From Shinisaurus crocodilurus (lineage: Eukaryota > Chordata > Lepidosauria > Squamata > Shinisauridae), in the NCBI GenBank assembly GCA_021292165.1, contig JAHFWL010001001.1, forward strand, positions 124,001 through 188,000: a DNA stretch of 64,000 nucleotides, in the 5' to 3' direction. Position 1 is the first letter of the stretch, and the number at the start of each line of letters is the position of its first letter. Below the pieces are notes generated by a model. That model was not told where the DNA came from, searched no databases, and saw only the letters and a program-made list of their open reading frames with translations. Both the position numbers and the translations under genes were made by a program. Positions 52,141 to 63,499 of this stretch are shown piece after piece.

Positions 52141-52694
52141 AAATGTTTCTTTAATGAGCACCGGTGGTTGGTGGCTATTAGTGACGGCAGAGCCCATATT
52201 CTCGGGTGAGGTCAGGAGAGAAACAGCTGGGAGTTGCAACGTAGCCAGGAAGAGGAAGACAGTCTGTCTGAGTTATAGCACCTGGCTGGAAGTGGGGATC
52301 CTTGGAGAGGCCTTTCAGGGCTGACTATTTTGCTTTTGGGAAACTGACCCTTCTTTATGGACTAGCAGCATCATGTCTGGGTGCCTGCCAGCTCCCCATG
52401 CTCAGTTTGTAGATGTGTAAATAAATTACAGTGAACAAGAATGGCGTACGCCACCAGCATGCTCCCTCCTGACAAAGAAAGAGCCCTTGAAGTGGTCAGG
52501 GAAGTAGGGAGCGGTGCATACAAAAACACTTGACTGTGTAATAGTGTACGATGTCCCCAGCCAAACGAGTTCAGCTGTTCCAAACCACACAGATAAGGGA
52601 AAAGTTAGAGTGATGCACAGCTTGAACATCAGATAAGAATGGAAAGGTGCTATTGGCCATGATTCTTTATGGACGCAGTGGCATCACTCTAGAC

Positions 52695-52830
52695 CAGCCT
52701 CCCTCAACCTGGCACCGTCCAGATGTTTTGGGCTGCAACTCCTATCATTCCTGGCCATTGGCCATGCTTGCTGGGGCTGATGGGAGTTGTAGTCCAAAAC
52801 ATCTGGAGGGTGTCAGGTTGAGGGAGGTTG
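52695..52830. mobile_element. hAT foldback X2
   Basis: CAGCCTCCCTCAACCTGGCA to GTCAGGTTGAGGGAGGTTG; flanks CTCTAGAC and CTGTAGGC agree at 6 of 8. The inner arms contain GCTGCAACTCCTATCATTCC and TGATGGGAGTTGTAGTCC. Confidence 0.75.
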
Positions 52831-53959
52831 CTGTAGGCAGACCTTGGCATCTCGATAGCGAAAACCGTATGCCGTGCACCAGAAGCCGGAACGGAAAAGC
52901 ATTCTGTTATCTGAGGATCTGCGCTTTTCATTTTCCTTAAGTTTCTAGCCCTCATGACTGCAAAGGAAAAGCTGGAAACATGTAAGCAACATCTGGTGGA
53001 GGCTGCTGGGAATTGGAATGGGTGGCATCAGTGCCCCAGACTCTTTTGTGCCACTTTTCAGTTGTTAACTATTTCTTGACAATCCTTCTTTTCCAACTAA
53101 AGAAAAGATTGTAGCAGCTTTGAGGAGGTAGTTTTCCTTTGGAGAAGAGTGAGCAGGGGAAACTTCTGCGGTGTCTCTGATCTTCTTGTTTTACAACTGT
53201 TCAGGTTGAGCAGGCATTTGACAGGGGGGCACAGAAGTGAGTACACAGAAAGGCAGTGCAGGATGTCCAAAACAAAATCAGCCGTGTGGGTGATGGTGGA
53301 AAGGGGACGGATGAGCTGGTGAAGGCTGCATTCAGTTGCTGTTTCTCCGGAGTAAGAAGGGGTGGGGAACTGATCAGTTAGAAATGGGCAGACAAAACCC
53401 AGCTGCTGCCAGTTTTTTTTTTTATTTATCAGCGCTCCAGTTGTCCAAACCCGCAGTGAAGCTGTAAATCAGGTAATTGCATGGGGGAATGGCTTAATGC
53501 TTAGCTTCAACCTTCCTAATAGGTACCTGCTGCTGATTTAAAGTTTCTGTGAAAAATGAGCAACACCAAAAGGAGTGCCCGTTGGATGAAGGATATGCAT
53601 AAATCTCTCTGATGGGATGCAGTTTGTGAGCATGGGTGTGTAGGCATGATGAGCCAGCAGGTATCCTGGAATGTCAGAATCCCCAGATTCTGGGGTGGAA
53701 GAGTGGACTAGGAACACCTGAGACCAGGGGCGGGTAGCCTTGTCTTTTCTGCATTCCCTCCAGGGTAATCTGTCCGAAGCCAAATCCTGGAAGAAGCCAG
53801 TTGTGGGGGACAGATCCAAAAGTGGGAGGTACTTCTCTTTCCCTCTTCCTTCCCACCCAGCAGGCTCACGTGGGTAAGGAACAAGTAACTCTTCTTTCTT
53901 TTCTTTGTGTGTGTGTATAATTTATATAGTCAATAAAGTAAAATAAGATTACCTGTATT

Positions 53960-54398
53960 AATTTTTAATGGGACTCGAGACTCGAGACCAAGGACTCTTC
54001 AACATCCCTGGGCTGTGCCAGAAGGAGTGGAGAGGAGCGTGATTGCCGGCGAAGAGCGCATGGAAGCGAGGTGTGCCGCTGCTCGGCCACTATGGACGGC
54101 TACCAGGAGTGCAGCCCCAACAGTGTGTCAAGATTTATTGTGATTGATGTGTTGCGTACTTGGGAGAGGCAGAAGAAGGACCTGAGATTACTCTGTGTGG
54201 CTGCTCTGAGTGTGAAGTAGCCTTATTTTATTGGGAAAAAACCTCATTGATTTTAATAGGGACTCATGGAGTCAGCTTTGGGAGTGACTTGTGACTCGTG
54301 AGTCACCATTTTGGACCAAGGACTCGGACTCGAGACTCGGGTCCAAAGACTCGTGACTCGACTCGTGACTCGAGACCAAGGACTCTTCAACATCCCTG
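53960..54398. mobile_element. hAT-like element J, GACTCG-rich
   Basis: 439 bp between perfect 8-bp copies of CCTGTATT (53,952-53,959 and 54,399-54,406). The right end CTTCAACATCCCTG is hAT-like (complement CAGGGATG), but the left end AATTTTTAATGGGACTCG is not its inverse. The phrase GACCAAGGACTCTTCAACAT plus CCCTG also occurs internally at 53,986-54,010. The interior is full of GACTCG, GAGACTCG and GTGACTCG words. Confidence 0.6.
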
Positions 54399-55887
54399 CC
54401 TGTATTACAATCAGACCCAGCATTGATCTTTTTACACAATCAGAATATCCATTAATGCCAAATCATTTGACTGGTATTTATTCCGAAACTGGATGAGTGG
54501 AGTCCGATTTCTGTAGCAAGTTTCTGTCGAGATGTTTTTTCTTCCTTCCCATAGTTGTTTATAAGATGTGACCTTATTCATCAGCATCACGATGTTCCAG
54601 ATCTCCAGACATGGAGAAGGCCTCTTGTCCCAGGGGCATGAAGGAGTGAAGCTGACTAGGTGGAAAGGGGAGGATCCCAGCCAGGTGACAGGTTCTGATG
54701 GACCCAGTGTTCTGCTGTTGTGGTTTTTTAGCCTGCACTGGGGCTATTAATCAGCTAGCTGCCCTGCCTAATTAACAGGAATTGCATTACCTAACTGTTA
54801 ACTAGGTAATTGCAAGGTTGCAGTTAAGTAAGTTTGGATTTATAGGCATTATCTGGGATGTGAACTGAAATGGCAGCGTCCCAGAAATGCTCCAATAGAA
54901 AAGTTCCTTGATGGGAACGTTGGAGAAATACACAACAGATTCAAATGAGTTCAGATTTGTATGAATCTGACCTGTGGATTCTGCAGCGGTCCAGCTTTTC
55001 CCGAGTTGCACGGATTCTGCAGGTGGAGGCGGGGGGGGGGGGATTTACGCTAATATGAATTCCTGCAAGTAGAATGGAATTCTGGTTAAAAAAAATCCAA
55101 CTCCCATCACTGAGCGGACAGCGGAAGGAAAGATGCCTGACAATCCACAAAACACAGATGGAACGGATTTAACAAGATCCATTCATCCGTATTCCTTGGC
55201 CTTCCAAGCTCCATCATCCGGTGAGGCAAAATGTTCCACTGCGAATATAGCACGCAATGTTTGTAATTTGGATTAGAAACATTACAAACATTTGCAATTT
55301 GGATTAAATACAGGGCCTTTCTGGCTGCAGCTGGAACTGCCTGAGCTTTGCATATCCGGAAGAGATTCTGCTTGCCAGGCCTCCCATTAAATTAAAATGT
55401 TGGAAAGATGGGAGCGGGCATCTCCGTGATGTTGCCCTGTTACCTGATCCAAGGTGGGCAGAAGCGGAAAAGAAACATTCAAAGAAGTTATTCAAAGAAA
55501 TGGAAAGTGTTGGTGGTCTCGTTTCCATTTTGGTAACGATGGCTCTGTGCCCAAGGCAATACCTTGCTATTAGGAGCATTGCAGGTAGTTCATCTTGCCT
55601 CCATAATGGCATAAATCTCTGCGCAAGTCACCCCTTCCCAACCTGCAATTTGGTTTTCATATACAACCATGAGGGCTAGGAACCTTTTTTTAAATTGAAG
55701 GACACATCACACCCCTCAGGTTCTTGTAATTAAATAGCCAATACGAGATTCTACAGTAGAAGCTATATTTTGTGGCGTGACATTGAGCTCTGCAACCTGG
55801 ATGCCTTCAGCACCTGAAGAAGCATCCTTGCTACCTTAATGGGTGCTCATTAACTGGCAGGTTGTTGCTAATTCAGATGATGATGAT

Positions 55888-56040
55888 GATTAATTATTAT
55901 TTTCAGTTCTATAGCACCCAAGAGCCAAAGCTCTCTGGGTAGTCCACGACAATTCATAAAACACAGGGCACAAATACAGTAAGAATAGCATAAAAGCAGC
56001 CTATTCCACCCCCCAATATACAAAATTTTAAAAACAATTT
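55888..56040 (-). mobile_element. M-type LINE 3' tail (M5)
   Basis: ATAGCACCCAAGAGCCAAAG, CTCTCTGGGTAGTCCACG, AAAACACAGGGCACAAATAC: complement of the M 3' end, diverged. Confidence 0.5.
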
Positions 56041-56079
56041 AACCGCTACAACAATTTTAGTGAAGCTAGACCTGTTAAA

Positions 56080-56410
56080 TCTAGGCCCAAGGTCCCAATT
56101 TGGCCCTCGTGGGGTCCCTGTCTGGCCCTCCAAATGGCCACGCCTCCTTTCCCTGGCCACACCCCTTTCCCTGACCTCCAATCATTTGGTGCTTTTTGAG
56201 TTCCGCCCCCCCTATTCTGAATGGTTGGAATTGCTCTTCTAGCGGCTTAGCTACTGGCAGTAAGAGCTTTAAGTTAAAATAGGCTGGTGTTTTGGGGATG
56301 TTGGCCCCACCTCTTTTTCCTTTGGTCCCGCCCACCCCCAGAATGCAGCCCCCCCCCCTCCTGAGCTTCTCCATAATGGAATGTGGCCCTCAGGGCTGAA
56401 AGGAGTCCCG
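56080..56410 (+). mobile_element. hAT-like family C (C8)
   Basis: CCAATTTGGCCCTCGTGGGG, TAAGAGCTTTAAGTTAAAAT, GTCCCGCCCACCCCCAGAAT and GGAATGTGGCCCTCAGGG; outer ends degraded. Confidence 0.6.
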
Positions 56411-56770
56411 CCCCCTTTGCTCTGCAGCAAACCCTTTCAGAATGAGCTTGCAACTGGGCCTTGTTGTCGCATCCTCCTCCTCCTCCGGATGAAGAGCAGA
56501 TGGTTGGAAGATCAAGCAGGACAGGATGCTGCCGCGCAGGCACAGGAAGGAAAGCGTAGGAAAGAAGGCAGCAGGAGCACATCCTGCTGTGTTCTCTCTG
56601 CTGGAAATCAGTCCTCCAGATCCATCTCCTGTATAACAATGCTATTTCTTGCCCCTCTTTTTTTTTTTTTTTTAAAGAGCAGAAATTAAAAAAGCAATCA
56701 AATGCCATTTATGGCTTTTTTTTTAATCCACCCTTTCCCCAAGGAGCTCAGGGCATTTGTTTCCCCTACA

Positions 56771-57075
56771 GCAGTGCTGGCTCCAGGTTTCCGAATGCCC
56801 TCTGGCAAGTCACCCCCCCCCATAGGTCCCCTCCCTCAGTGATTCTGCCTTCTCACTGCCATTCCCACCAGCCGCTCTTGCTCCTCATCCTCTTTCTCTT
56901 GCTCGCTTTACAAGCAGAGATCCAGTGAGCAAGGAGGCCCTGGCATCTGCTGCTCCTCCTTTGCACCACCGCCGCTGCCTGGGCCAGAGAGAGAGAAAGA
57001 GAGGCAGGGGGACAAGCAGGTTGCAATGGTGAGGAGGAGCAAGTCCAGGGGGCTCTTGCCAGTGGGCCCCTGCTG
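56771..57075 (-). repeat. Interspersed repeat Q, copy 2
   Basis: Begins CAGTGCTGGCTCCAGGTTT. Complement words TGAGGGAGGGGACC, CTGGCCCAGGCAGCGGCGG and GGCAAGAGCCCCC are in the same order as Q1 at 1585. Confidence 0.6.
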
Positions 57076-57349
57076 GGGTGTAGGCCCTTGGCAGGTGCCC
57101 GACCATACCTACCTTTGATGCTGGCCCCGGTTTAGTGTAAGCAGAAGCATCTTAGTTATAACAGATCAGTTCAGAACCTGAACAAAATCCCATCATTGGA
57201 GGTCTTCTGGCCAAGGGTGGACAGAGACCTCTTGGAAGAGCAACAATGCATGCTGTGTGGCACCATAAATCTTTGTAAGAGTTGTAAGCCAGAACATCTG
57301 GAGGGCCACAAGTTGCCCAGCCCTGCCCTTCTTAAATGCATATTTAAAA

Positions 57350-57389
57350 TTAATAATAATAATAATAATAATAATTTTATTATTATTAT

Positions 57390-57422
<33 letters not shown>
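57350..57422. repeat. (TAA)n-(TTA)n-(CTA)n compound microsatellite
   Basis: TAA units, then TTA units able to pair with them, then about 11 CTA units. Confidence 0.95.
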
Positions 57423-57684
57423 GGCTGCCTAGGTTAGGCTGAAAAGCAGCAAGTGCCCCCAAAGTGACCCAGAGAGCTTCATAGCTGATTGGGGCTTGGA
57501 ATTCCGTGCTCCCGGCTCCTAGTCCAACATTTGAACCTGCCGTGCCTCGCTGGCGCTCCTGGATTCCTTGCAGAGAAAAGCATGCCTGCCCAAGCAGCGT
57601 AGAATTCCTGGCATGACGTATGGGGCCGGGTGGGTGGGGTGGGGCTACTGCCCGGCCCTCCTGGAGCACTGATTTGCCCCATGG

Positions 57685-57712
<28 letters not shown>
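57685..57712. repeat. (AT)n microsatellite
   Basis: About 14 AT units. Confidence 0.95.
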
Positions 57713-57715
<3 letters not shown>

Positions 57716-58157
57716 AATCCTCCAGGCTTTCAAATTTGTAATCTGTCCATTAAATGAAAAAGAGCTTTTCTTTCGTATAGAGGGGAAGTTTGATATTTTT
57801 TTCAAAAGCAGTGGTAACTGCTCTTCCCCCCCCCCCCCAAATTGGAAGAGCTCGAACTCTCCTCTCCCCATATCTTCCCACTCATTATCCGATCCCAGGG
57901 ATTTATTTATTTTTCAAGATCACCGTTGCCCTTAGGTGATCCTGGAAAACTCCCCCTTTGGTACTTTTATAGCGAGCCTAAGGGGTAATTTAGGGAACAT
58001 ATTATTTAATTGAAGTATGGTTGATTTAGGTGTTATAATGAACGCTTGAACTTCTTTGTCAGGGATTAAATGTTTCTGAACTAACTGTTCTTATTTGAGT
58101 TAGATGTTTTTTCTGGTGTTCAGCTGTTCTAGACACGAAGGCTGCCAGGGTACAAGG

Positions 58158-58350
58158 GAGGCCGCTGACTCCTGTGCCAGTGGGGCTCCTTATCCCTTGC
58201 AACTTTTATTCCGAGCGTTATAGGAGCTGTCCATGGTGGTGCGCCTATTTTGGGGATGGGGTACAGGACTATGGATAGCTCCCATAAAGCTCAGAATAAA
58301 CGCTGCAATGGATAAGGAGCCCCACAGACACAAGTGTCACCAGCCACCTC
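58158..58350. mobile_element. Foldback element E (E4), complete
   Basis: GAGGCCGCTGACTCCTGTGC pairs with CACAAGTGTCACCAGCCACC; GGAGCTGTCCATGG pairs with CTATGGATAGCTCC; more diverged than E3. Confidence 0.75.
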
Positions 58351-58365
58351 CGGCCAGGCCGCAAA

Positions 58366-58424
58366 GCCCATTGAACTCAATGGGCCCCATCCTTTTCAAT
58401 AAACATGCGTAGGATTGCGCTGTA
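58366..58424. repeat. Foldback repeat P fragment (P4)
   Basis: CCATTGAACTCAATGGGCCC (a small palindrome) and AACATGCGTAGGATTGCGC. Confidence 0.5.
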
Positions 58425-58461
58425 AAATATACACAGATACTTGGGTGTGGTGGGAATATAT

Positions 58462-58486
58462 GGCCACCTAATGAGGAGTGGTCCAC

Positions 58487-58520
<34 letters not shown>

Positions 58521-58551
58521 TCCACCTAATATATATGGTCCACCTAATGAG
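58462..58551. repeat. GGTCCACCTAAT mini-repeat around an (AT)n run
   Basis: The 12-mer GGTCCACCTAAT or its variant GGCCACCTAAT occurs four times (about 58,462, 58,480, 58,519, 58,538), separated by AT runs of different length; the first and last are followed by GAGG. Confidence 0.85.
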
Positions 58552-58627
58552 GGGGTATGCAAATATGTAGCCACCCGCCATTCCCCTGAGGAAAGTCTCA
58601 CAGATGAGGCAGCTAGAAGTTCATTAA

Positions 58628-58762
58628 AGGCACAATCCTCTCTGCATGTTTAGACAGCAAGAAGTCCTACAGCTCCCAGCATACCCCAGCCAGCATGGCT
58701 GGCTGAGCCATGCGGGAGTTGTAGGGCTTTTTTGCTGCCTAAACATGCAGAGGATTGCGTGC
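58628..58762. mobile_element. Foldback element P (P5) with a family-A-like core
   Basis: Outer arms AGGCACAATCCTCTCTGCAT and AAACATGCAGAGGATTGCGT; core CTCCCAGCATACCCCAGCC with its inverse. The core is the same palindrome as in hAT family A. Confidence 0.75.
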
Positions 58763-59511
58763 TTAGAGGCAGTCACTACAAGAAGGATCTCTTTCAAGAT
58801 TTGTGAAAGTGCTAAACTGTATTTCTCTTGGCGGAAGCAGACCTTCTCTCCAATTCACAGGTGAAAGGGTTGAGGCAGGCAGCGGCCTGCTAGGGATGGT
58901 CAAACACCGTTCTCTGTTTTCCACCTTGATGCTTGCTTCGCCTCCTTCCCAAATGAGAGCATGGTGGTATGTGTGTGTGTGTTTTTTCCAAACAGGAGAA
59001 GTATGCATTTTCGAACAGGAAAAGCATGCCTTTCCACCAAGTGTGCACCCAAATGCATACTCCCCCTCACACACGTTGATTGAAGTGTGAATATGCCTCC
59101 TGTTTGAAAAATGTGCATTTTGCGAACGTGATTGCAGGCTCAAGAATGGGTGAGCTTTTTCGGAAAAAAGTGACCGTGTTTTCACTTGTGTTTGGGGTTG
59201 CGAGCGGGGCATGTTCAGATGGTTTTGGAACAGAAACAAAATTCTTGTACCTCCCTGGGTTCAGCTAGGGCATTTTAGATCCCGGCGCAATGGTTTCATG
59301 GGGTGCTCCCTTTAGACCACTACGTGCGTGACTTCAGTTGTGAAGCATACAGTTAGCATTTCTCCTCTCCCCCACCCTCTGTTTCCCAGTCCTGATTTAA
59401 TAACCTGAGGATGTGCAGTTTCACAATTTAAACTGAAATAATAGCACCATCACGACTGCAGGAATAAAACAGAGTCCCTTCCTGCTGCCCTAATGCCCTA
59501 AATGTTTAGGG

Positions 59512-60476
59512 CGCAATCCTGTTATTTTTTTATTAATGACTTGGATGAGGAGGTGCAGGGAATGCTTATCAGATTTGCAGATGACACAAAATTGGGTGGA
59601 AGAGCTAATACTCTGGAAGGCGGGAACAAACTTCAAAGTGATCTCAATAGGCTGAAAATAGGCTGTTGCTTTCAGCGCTGGGCTGAAAACAACAGAATTA
59701 AATTTAATAGGGATAAATGCCAAGCGCTGCACCTAGGATAAAGAAGCCAAATGCACAGTTACAGGACAGGGGATACTTGGCTCAACAATACTACAAGTGA
59801 GAAGGATCTTGGAATTGTTGTAGATCACAAGCTGAATATGAGCCAGCAATGTGATGTGGCTGCAAAAATGGCAAATGCTATTTTAGGCTGCATTAATAGA
59901 AGTATAGCTTCCAAATCGCGGGAACTAGTTTCCCTCTACTCAGCATTGGTTAGGGCTCATCTTGAGTACTGCATCCAGTTCTGGGCACCACACTTTAAGA
60001 GGGATGCAGACAAACTGGAAAATGTTCAGGGGAGGGCAACAAAGATGATCAGGGGACTGGAAACAAGGCCCTATGAGGAGAGACTGGAAGAACTGGGCAT
60101 GTTTAGCCTTCAGAAGGGACGACTGAGGGGAGATATGATAGCGCTCTTCAAGTACTTGAAAGGTTGTCACACAGAGGAGGGCCAGGATCTCTTCTTGATC
60201 ATCCCAGATTGCAGGACACAGAATAATGGGCTCAAGTTACAGGAAGCCAGATTTCACCTAGACATCAGGAAAAATTTCCTGACTGTTAGAGCAATACGCC
60301 AAAGGAACCAACTATCTAGGGAGGTGGTGGGCTCTCTCCCACTCTGGAGGCATTCAAGGTGCGGCTGGACGGCCATCTGTCAGGGATGCTTTGACTTGGA
60401 TTCCTGCATTGACGTTGAGCAGGGGGTTGGACTCGATGGCCTCGTAGGCCCCGTCCAACTGTACTATTCAACCTGA
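59512..60476 (+). mobile_element. CR1 LINE, ORF2 C-terminal part and 3' end (K9)
   Basis: Longest coding relic in the window. The frame contains the RT palm motif FADDTKLGG (about 59,570), then KDLGIVVDHKLNMSQQCDVA, SLYSALVRAHLEYCIQFWAP, ATKMIRGLETRPYEERLEEL and FHLDIRKNFLTVRAIRQRNQ, the CR1 thumb and connection region. It is open from about 59,502 except for one in-frame stop near 59,739. A 2-bp gain near 60,336 then shifts the last 25 codons. The 3' UTR is typical CR1. The 5' end is truncated next to GGGCGCAATCCTG, a P-type end. Confidence 0.92.
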
Positions 60477-60829
60477 GCCAGGGGGGCTTTCAGTTCTTAC
60501 AGGACAACCCAAAGATGAAATAGGGGGCCAAACTAGCACCTTCTATTTCTAAGGGGTAAGCCTGAAACCTTAAGCACTAGCATTAACCCAGCAGAAAGCT
60601 CTGGACTTCGTGCCAAGGCTTAGTTTGGAAGAAAGCACACGCATTTAGTTATGGTAGGTGAAAAAATTATTTACAAAAGGGGAAAGGGACTAACATATAA
60701 GGAAACAGAGCAATCTTTGGAAACAGTACTTGCAAGGCGAAACCGCAAAGCTGACTAGACCTGTCTATATATGTACCAAGGCATGGGTCTTCAGTAGGAT
60801 AGCCATGCTGGTTGGAGGAATGGTGGAAG

Positions 60830-60871
60830 TTGTACAACATTTTTCTGTCTAAACATGCATGGGATTGCACC
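60830..60871 (+). repeat. Foldback repeat P, right arm (P6)
   Basis: TTTTTCTGTCTAAACATGCA and TGGGATTGCACC; the left arm is missing. Confidence 0.6.
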
Positions 60872-61101
60872 TTTATTTATTTATTTACTATATTTATACC
60901 CCGCCTTTTTTCCTCTTGCAAGGAACCCAAGGCGGCTTACATAATCCTCTTCCTCTCCATTTTATCCTCACAACAACCCTGTGAGGTAGGTTAGGCTGAG
61001 AGTCAGTGACGGGCCCAAAGTCACCCAGTGAGTTTCATGGCCGAGCGGGGACTAGAACGCGGATCTCCCGAGTCCCGGTCCAACACTCTCACCACTACGC
61101 A
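60872..61101 (-). mobile_element. tRNA-derived SINE, Sauria-like (S9)
   Basis: Full reverse copy from the ATTT-repeat tail to CACTCTCACCACTACGC; body words as in S2. Confidence 0.87.
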
Positions 61102-61461
61102 CCATTTTGTTTTAGAAAAGGGGATCTGTAGAGATAGTAAAATGAATAGAATGAACGTCTGTGCCCATATACGTGCCCAGCCGGCCAGACCCCGACCATA
61201 AAATTGTTGTTGTTATTTTAAATAAGAAAGGATGCCGCTGTGAAAGGCATCGATCCTGTGCGGGCCCAGCGTCAACTGTGCCAGCTCAGGTGCTGATTAG
61301 GGGCCCGGTTTGCCACAGCCCCATCGCCTATCACTTTCTGTATTGTCATTTGGGCTGTGGACTAAGGTCCAGCCACAGCTTCATCACTTTGTAGAGGCTC
61401 AGAGAAAGCCTTACCTAAATTTGCTCAGCATATTGTCCCCCGGGGCAAGGAAGAGCTAAGA

Positions 61462-61554
61462 CAGTGTTCTCCAACCTTGGGTCCCCAGATGTTTTTGGCC
61501 TACAACTCCCAGCATGCCCCAGCCAGCATAGCATGCTGGGAGTTGTAGGCCAAA
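61462..61554. mobile_element. hAT foldback family A, truncated (A8)
   Basis: Intact left arm from CAGTGTTCTCCAACCTTGG, the shortened loop, and a right arm that stops at GTTGTAGGCCAAA, so there is no right target duplication. Left flank AGCTAAGA. Confidence 0.9.
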
Positions 61555-61591
61555 TAGGAGTTCAGTCTCCCATAGCTCCATCAGTTCCATC

Positions 61592-61593
<2 letters not shown>

Positions 61594-61639
<46 letters not shown>
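61594..61639. repeat. (CA)n microsatellite
   Basis: About 22 CA units. Confidence 0.97.
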
Positions 61640-61642
<3 letters not shown>

Positions 61643-62507
61643 CCTCGGGGGGGGGGGGGAAACTCTCAGCCTCAGAACAAGGTAGGGAGTTCCTGTTTGC
61701 AGTATTAATTCCCCCAAGTTTATAAGGGGATGCTTTGTTTTGTTTTTAAAAGAAAAAAGAAAGAAGGCTAAATTAAATTTCCAGCTGTTTAAAGGTTGAC
61801 TGGTCCGTAAGTTTCCATGACAATCATGATGTCAGCCAGTGAGAATGTCAGAGAAGTCAGCCGCTGACAGCGGAAGACTTGGAAAGTAAGATGCAGGGAA
61901 AACTATCCCCCCCCCCCCAATTTTTGTGAAAACAAGGAGCGAGGAGAACTGTAGCCGAATTAGCATCACGTTTAAAATTAGCATCACTTTACGGCTCAAA
62001 GGTCCTGGGTTGGAATTTGAGGCATGTGTAACCGAGTGAGGTTCCAGAAAGGGTCTGGTGGCGGTGGTGGTGGGAAGGGGTGTCGTGTCCCGGGTTGACA
62101 GACAGAAGCAAAGCAACAAAACAAACCCTCTCAAGCAATCTCCTTTCCTTATTTTGTGGCCCGCTCACTAGCAATATGCAAGGGAGGGGAATATTGCTAA
62201 AACCGCCTCACTCCCAGGCCGAGCAGAGGGGAGAATCCAGTTTAGCCCCAATCATATACGATGAATTTGGGGTGTTATTTGTGGGAGCGAGGAAGGCCAA
62301 GGGAACATCGGGGCCTGCTCCAGTTGGATTGCCCCCTGCCACAGGGCTAACTGACCTCAAGGGCCCTGCGGGGAAGAAGGAGGAGCGAGGGAGGCAGGAG
62401 CCGGCCAAGGGAACATCCAGGCCTGCTGCAGTTGGACTGCCCCCCTGTCCACCCTGGGAGATGAGAGGAGAAGCAGGGCCACAGGGAAGCTGGTGTTTTC
62501 GTCAATT

Positions 62508-62593
62508 GTAGTGGTGAGAGTGCCGGACTGGGACTCGGGAGATCCAGGTTCTAGTCCCCACTCGGCCATGAAGCCCACTGGGTGGCTTTGGAC

Positions 62594-62637
<44 letters not shown>

Positions 62638-62750
62638 CTAACCTACCTCACAGGGTTGTTGTGAGGATAAAATGGAGAGGAGGATTATGTAAGCCACCTT
62701 GGGTTCCTTGCAGGAAAAAAAGGCCGGATAGAAATATAAATAAATAAATA
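62508..62750 (+). mobile_element. tRNA-derived SINE, Sauria-like (S10), with internal (TC)n expansion
   Basis: Head TGTAGTGGTGAGAGTGCCGG and CCAGGTTCTAGTCCCCACTC; the body segment normally reading CCAGTCACTGACTCTCAGCC has become CCAG plus about 18 TC units plus AGCC (62,597-62,634). Confidence 0.87.
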
Positions 62751-62752
62751 AA

Positions 62753-62815
62753 TTGTTGTAAACTGCCCAGAGAGCTTCAGCTACTGGGTGGTATATAAAT
62801 TAAACAAACAAACAA
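62753..62815 (+). mobile_element. M-type LINE 3' tail (M6)
   Basis: TAAACTGCCCAGAGAGCTTC, CTACTGGGTGGTATATAAAT and an AAAC-repeat tail, directly abutting the S10 tail. Confidence 0.7.
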
Positions 62816-63499
62816 ACAAGCTCAGGATAAATTTAAAATTTGTGTTGTTAACAACAACGACAACACGCACACACTAACACCAAAAATGGAACACCCATAA
62901 CACGCCATAACCAGCTAGGTCTAAAAATGCCTGTTTGCTAAAGAGGCCCTGGGGAATGAGCTGGGCGGGGCAGGGCGGCAGAGCTCCGTCCAGGGGCTCT
63001 CCCAGGCAACTTTGCTGCCGGAGGCATAGGGCAAGATGCTCCACACCCACACATCCCGGTACCACCTATAAGAGCCGACCAGACTGGCAGCTGAACCTCA
63101 TGAATTGTGACAGCAGGCCATTTATGGGGGCGAAGAGCAGGTTGTGTGCCCTCCGATGCCTTGCTGCCGCCCCTCAGCATTTACCGACAGAGGCGGTCGG
63201 CTCACTCTGCCTTACGGTAGGGCTGGCCCTGCGAACGGATCAGGTGGCGGGAGCTAGGGTGGCTGCGTGTCCACTTTTACAGAGGACAGTCCTCAATTTT
63301 GAAGGGCTGCCCAGTCCAAGTCCAGTTTAAAGGTAAAGTGGCGTCCGAAGTCACCCATCACCAGCAGCTGGACAGCAGACTGAGCAAGGGACACAGGTCA
63401 CCTGGCCACAGGCTTCCCCACTGTGGTGAGAGGTGCTGTATTTCTATTTAAATTATGATAATTATTTCTAAATCTGCATCCATACATAGGAATTAGCAC

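Noticed and set aside
59502..60476. Long open frames that look like a protein-coding gene
   Set aside because: The residues are reverse-transcriptase palm and thumb motifs of a CR1 LINE, followed by a CR1 3' UTR.
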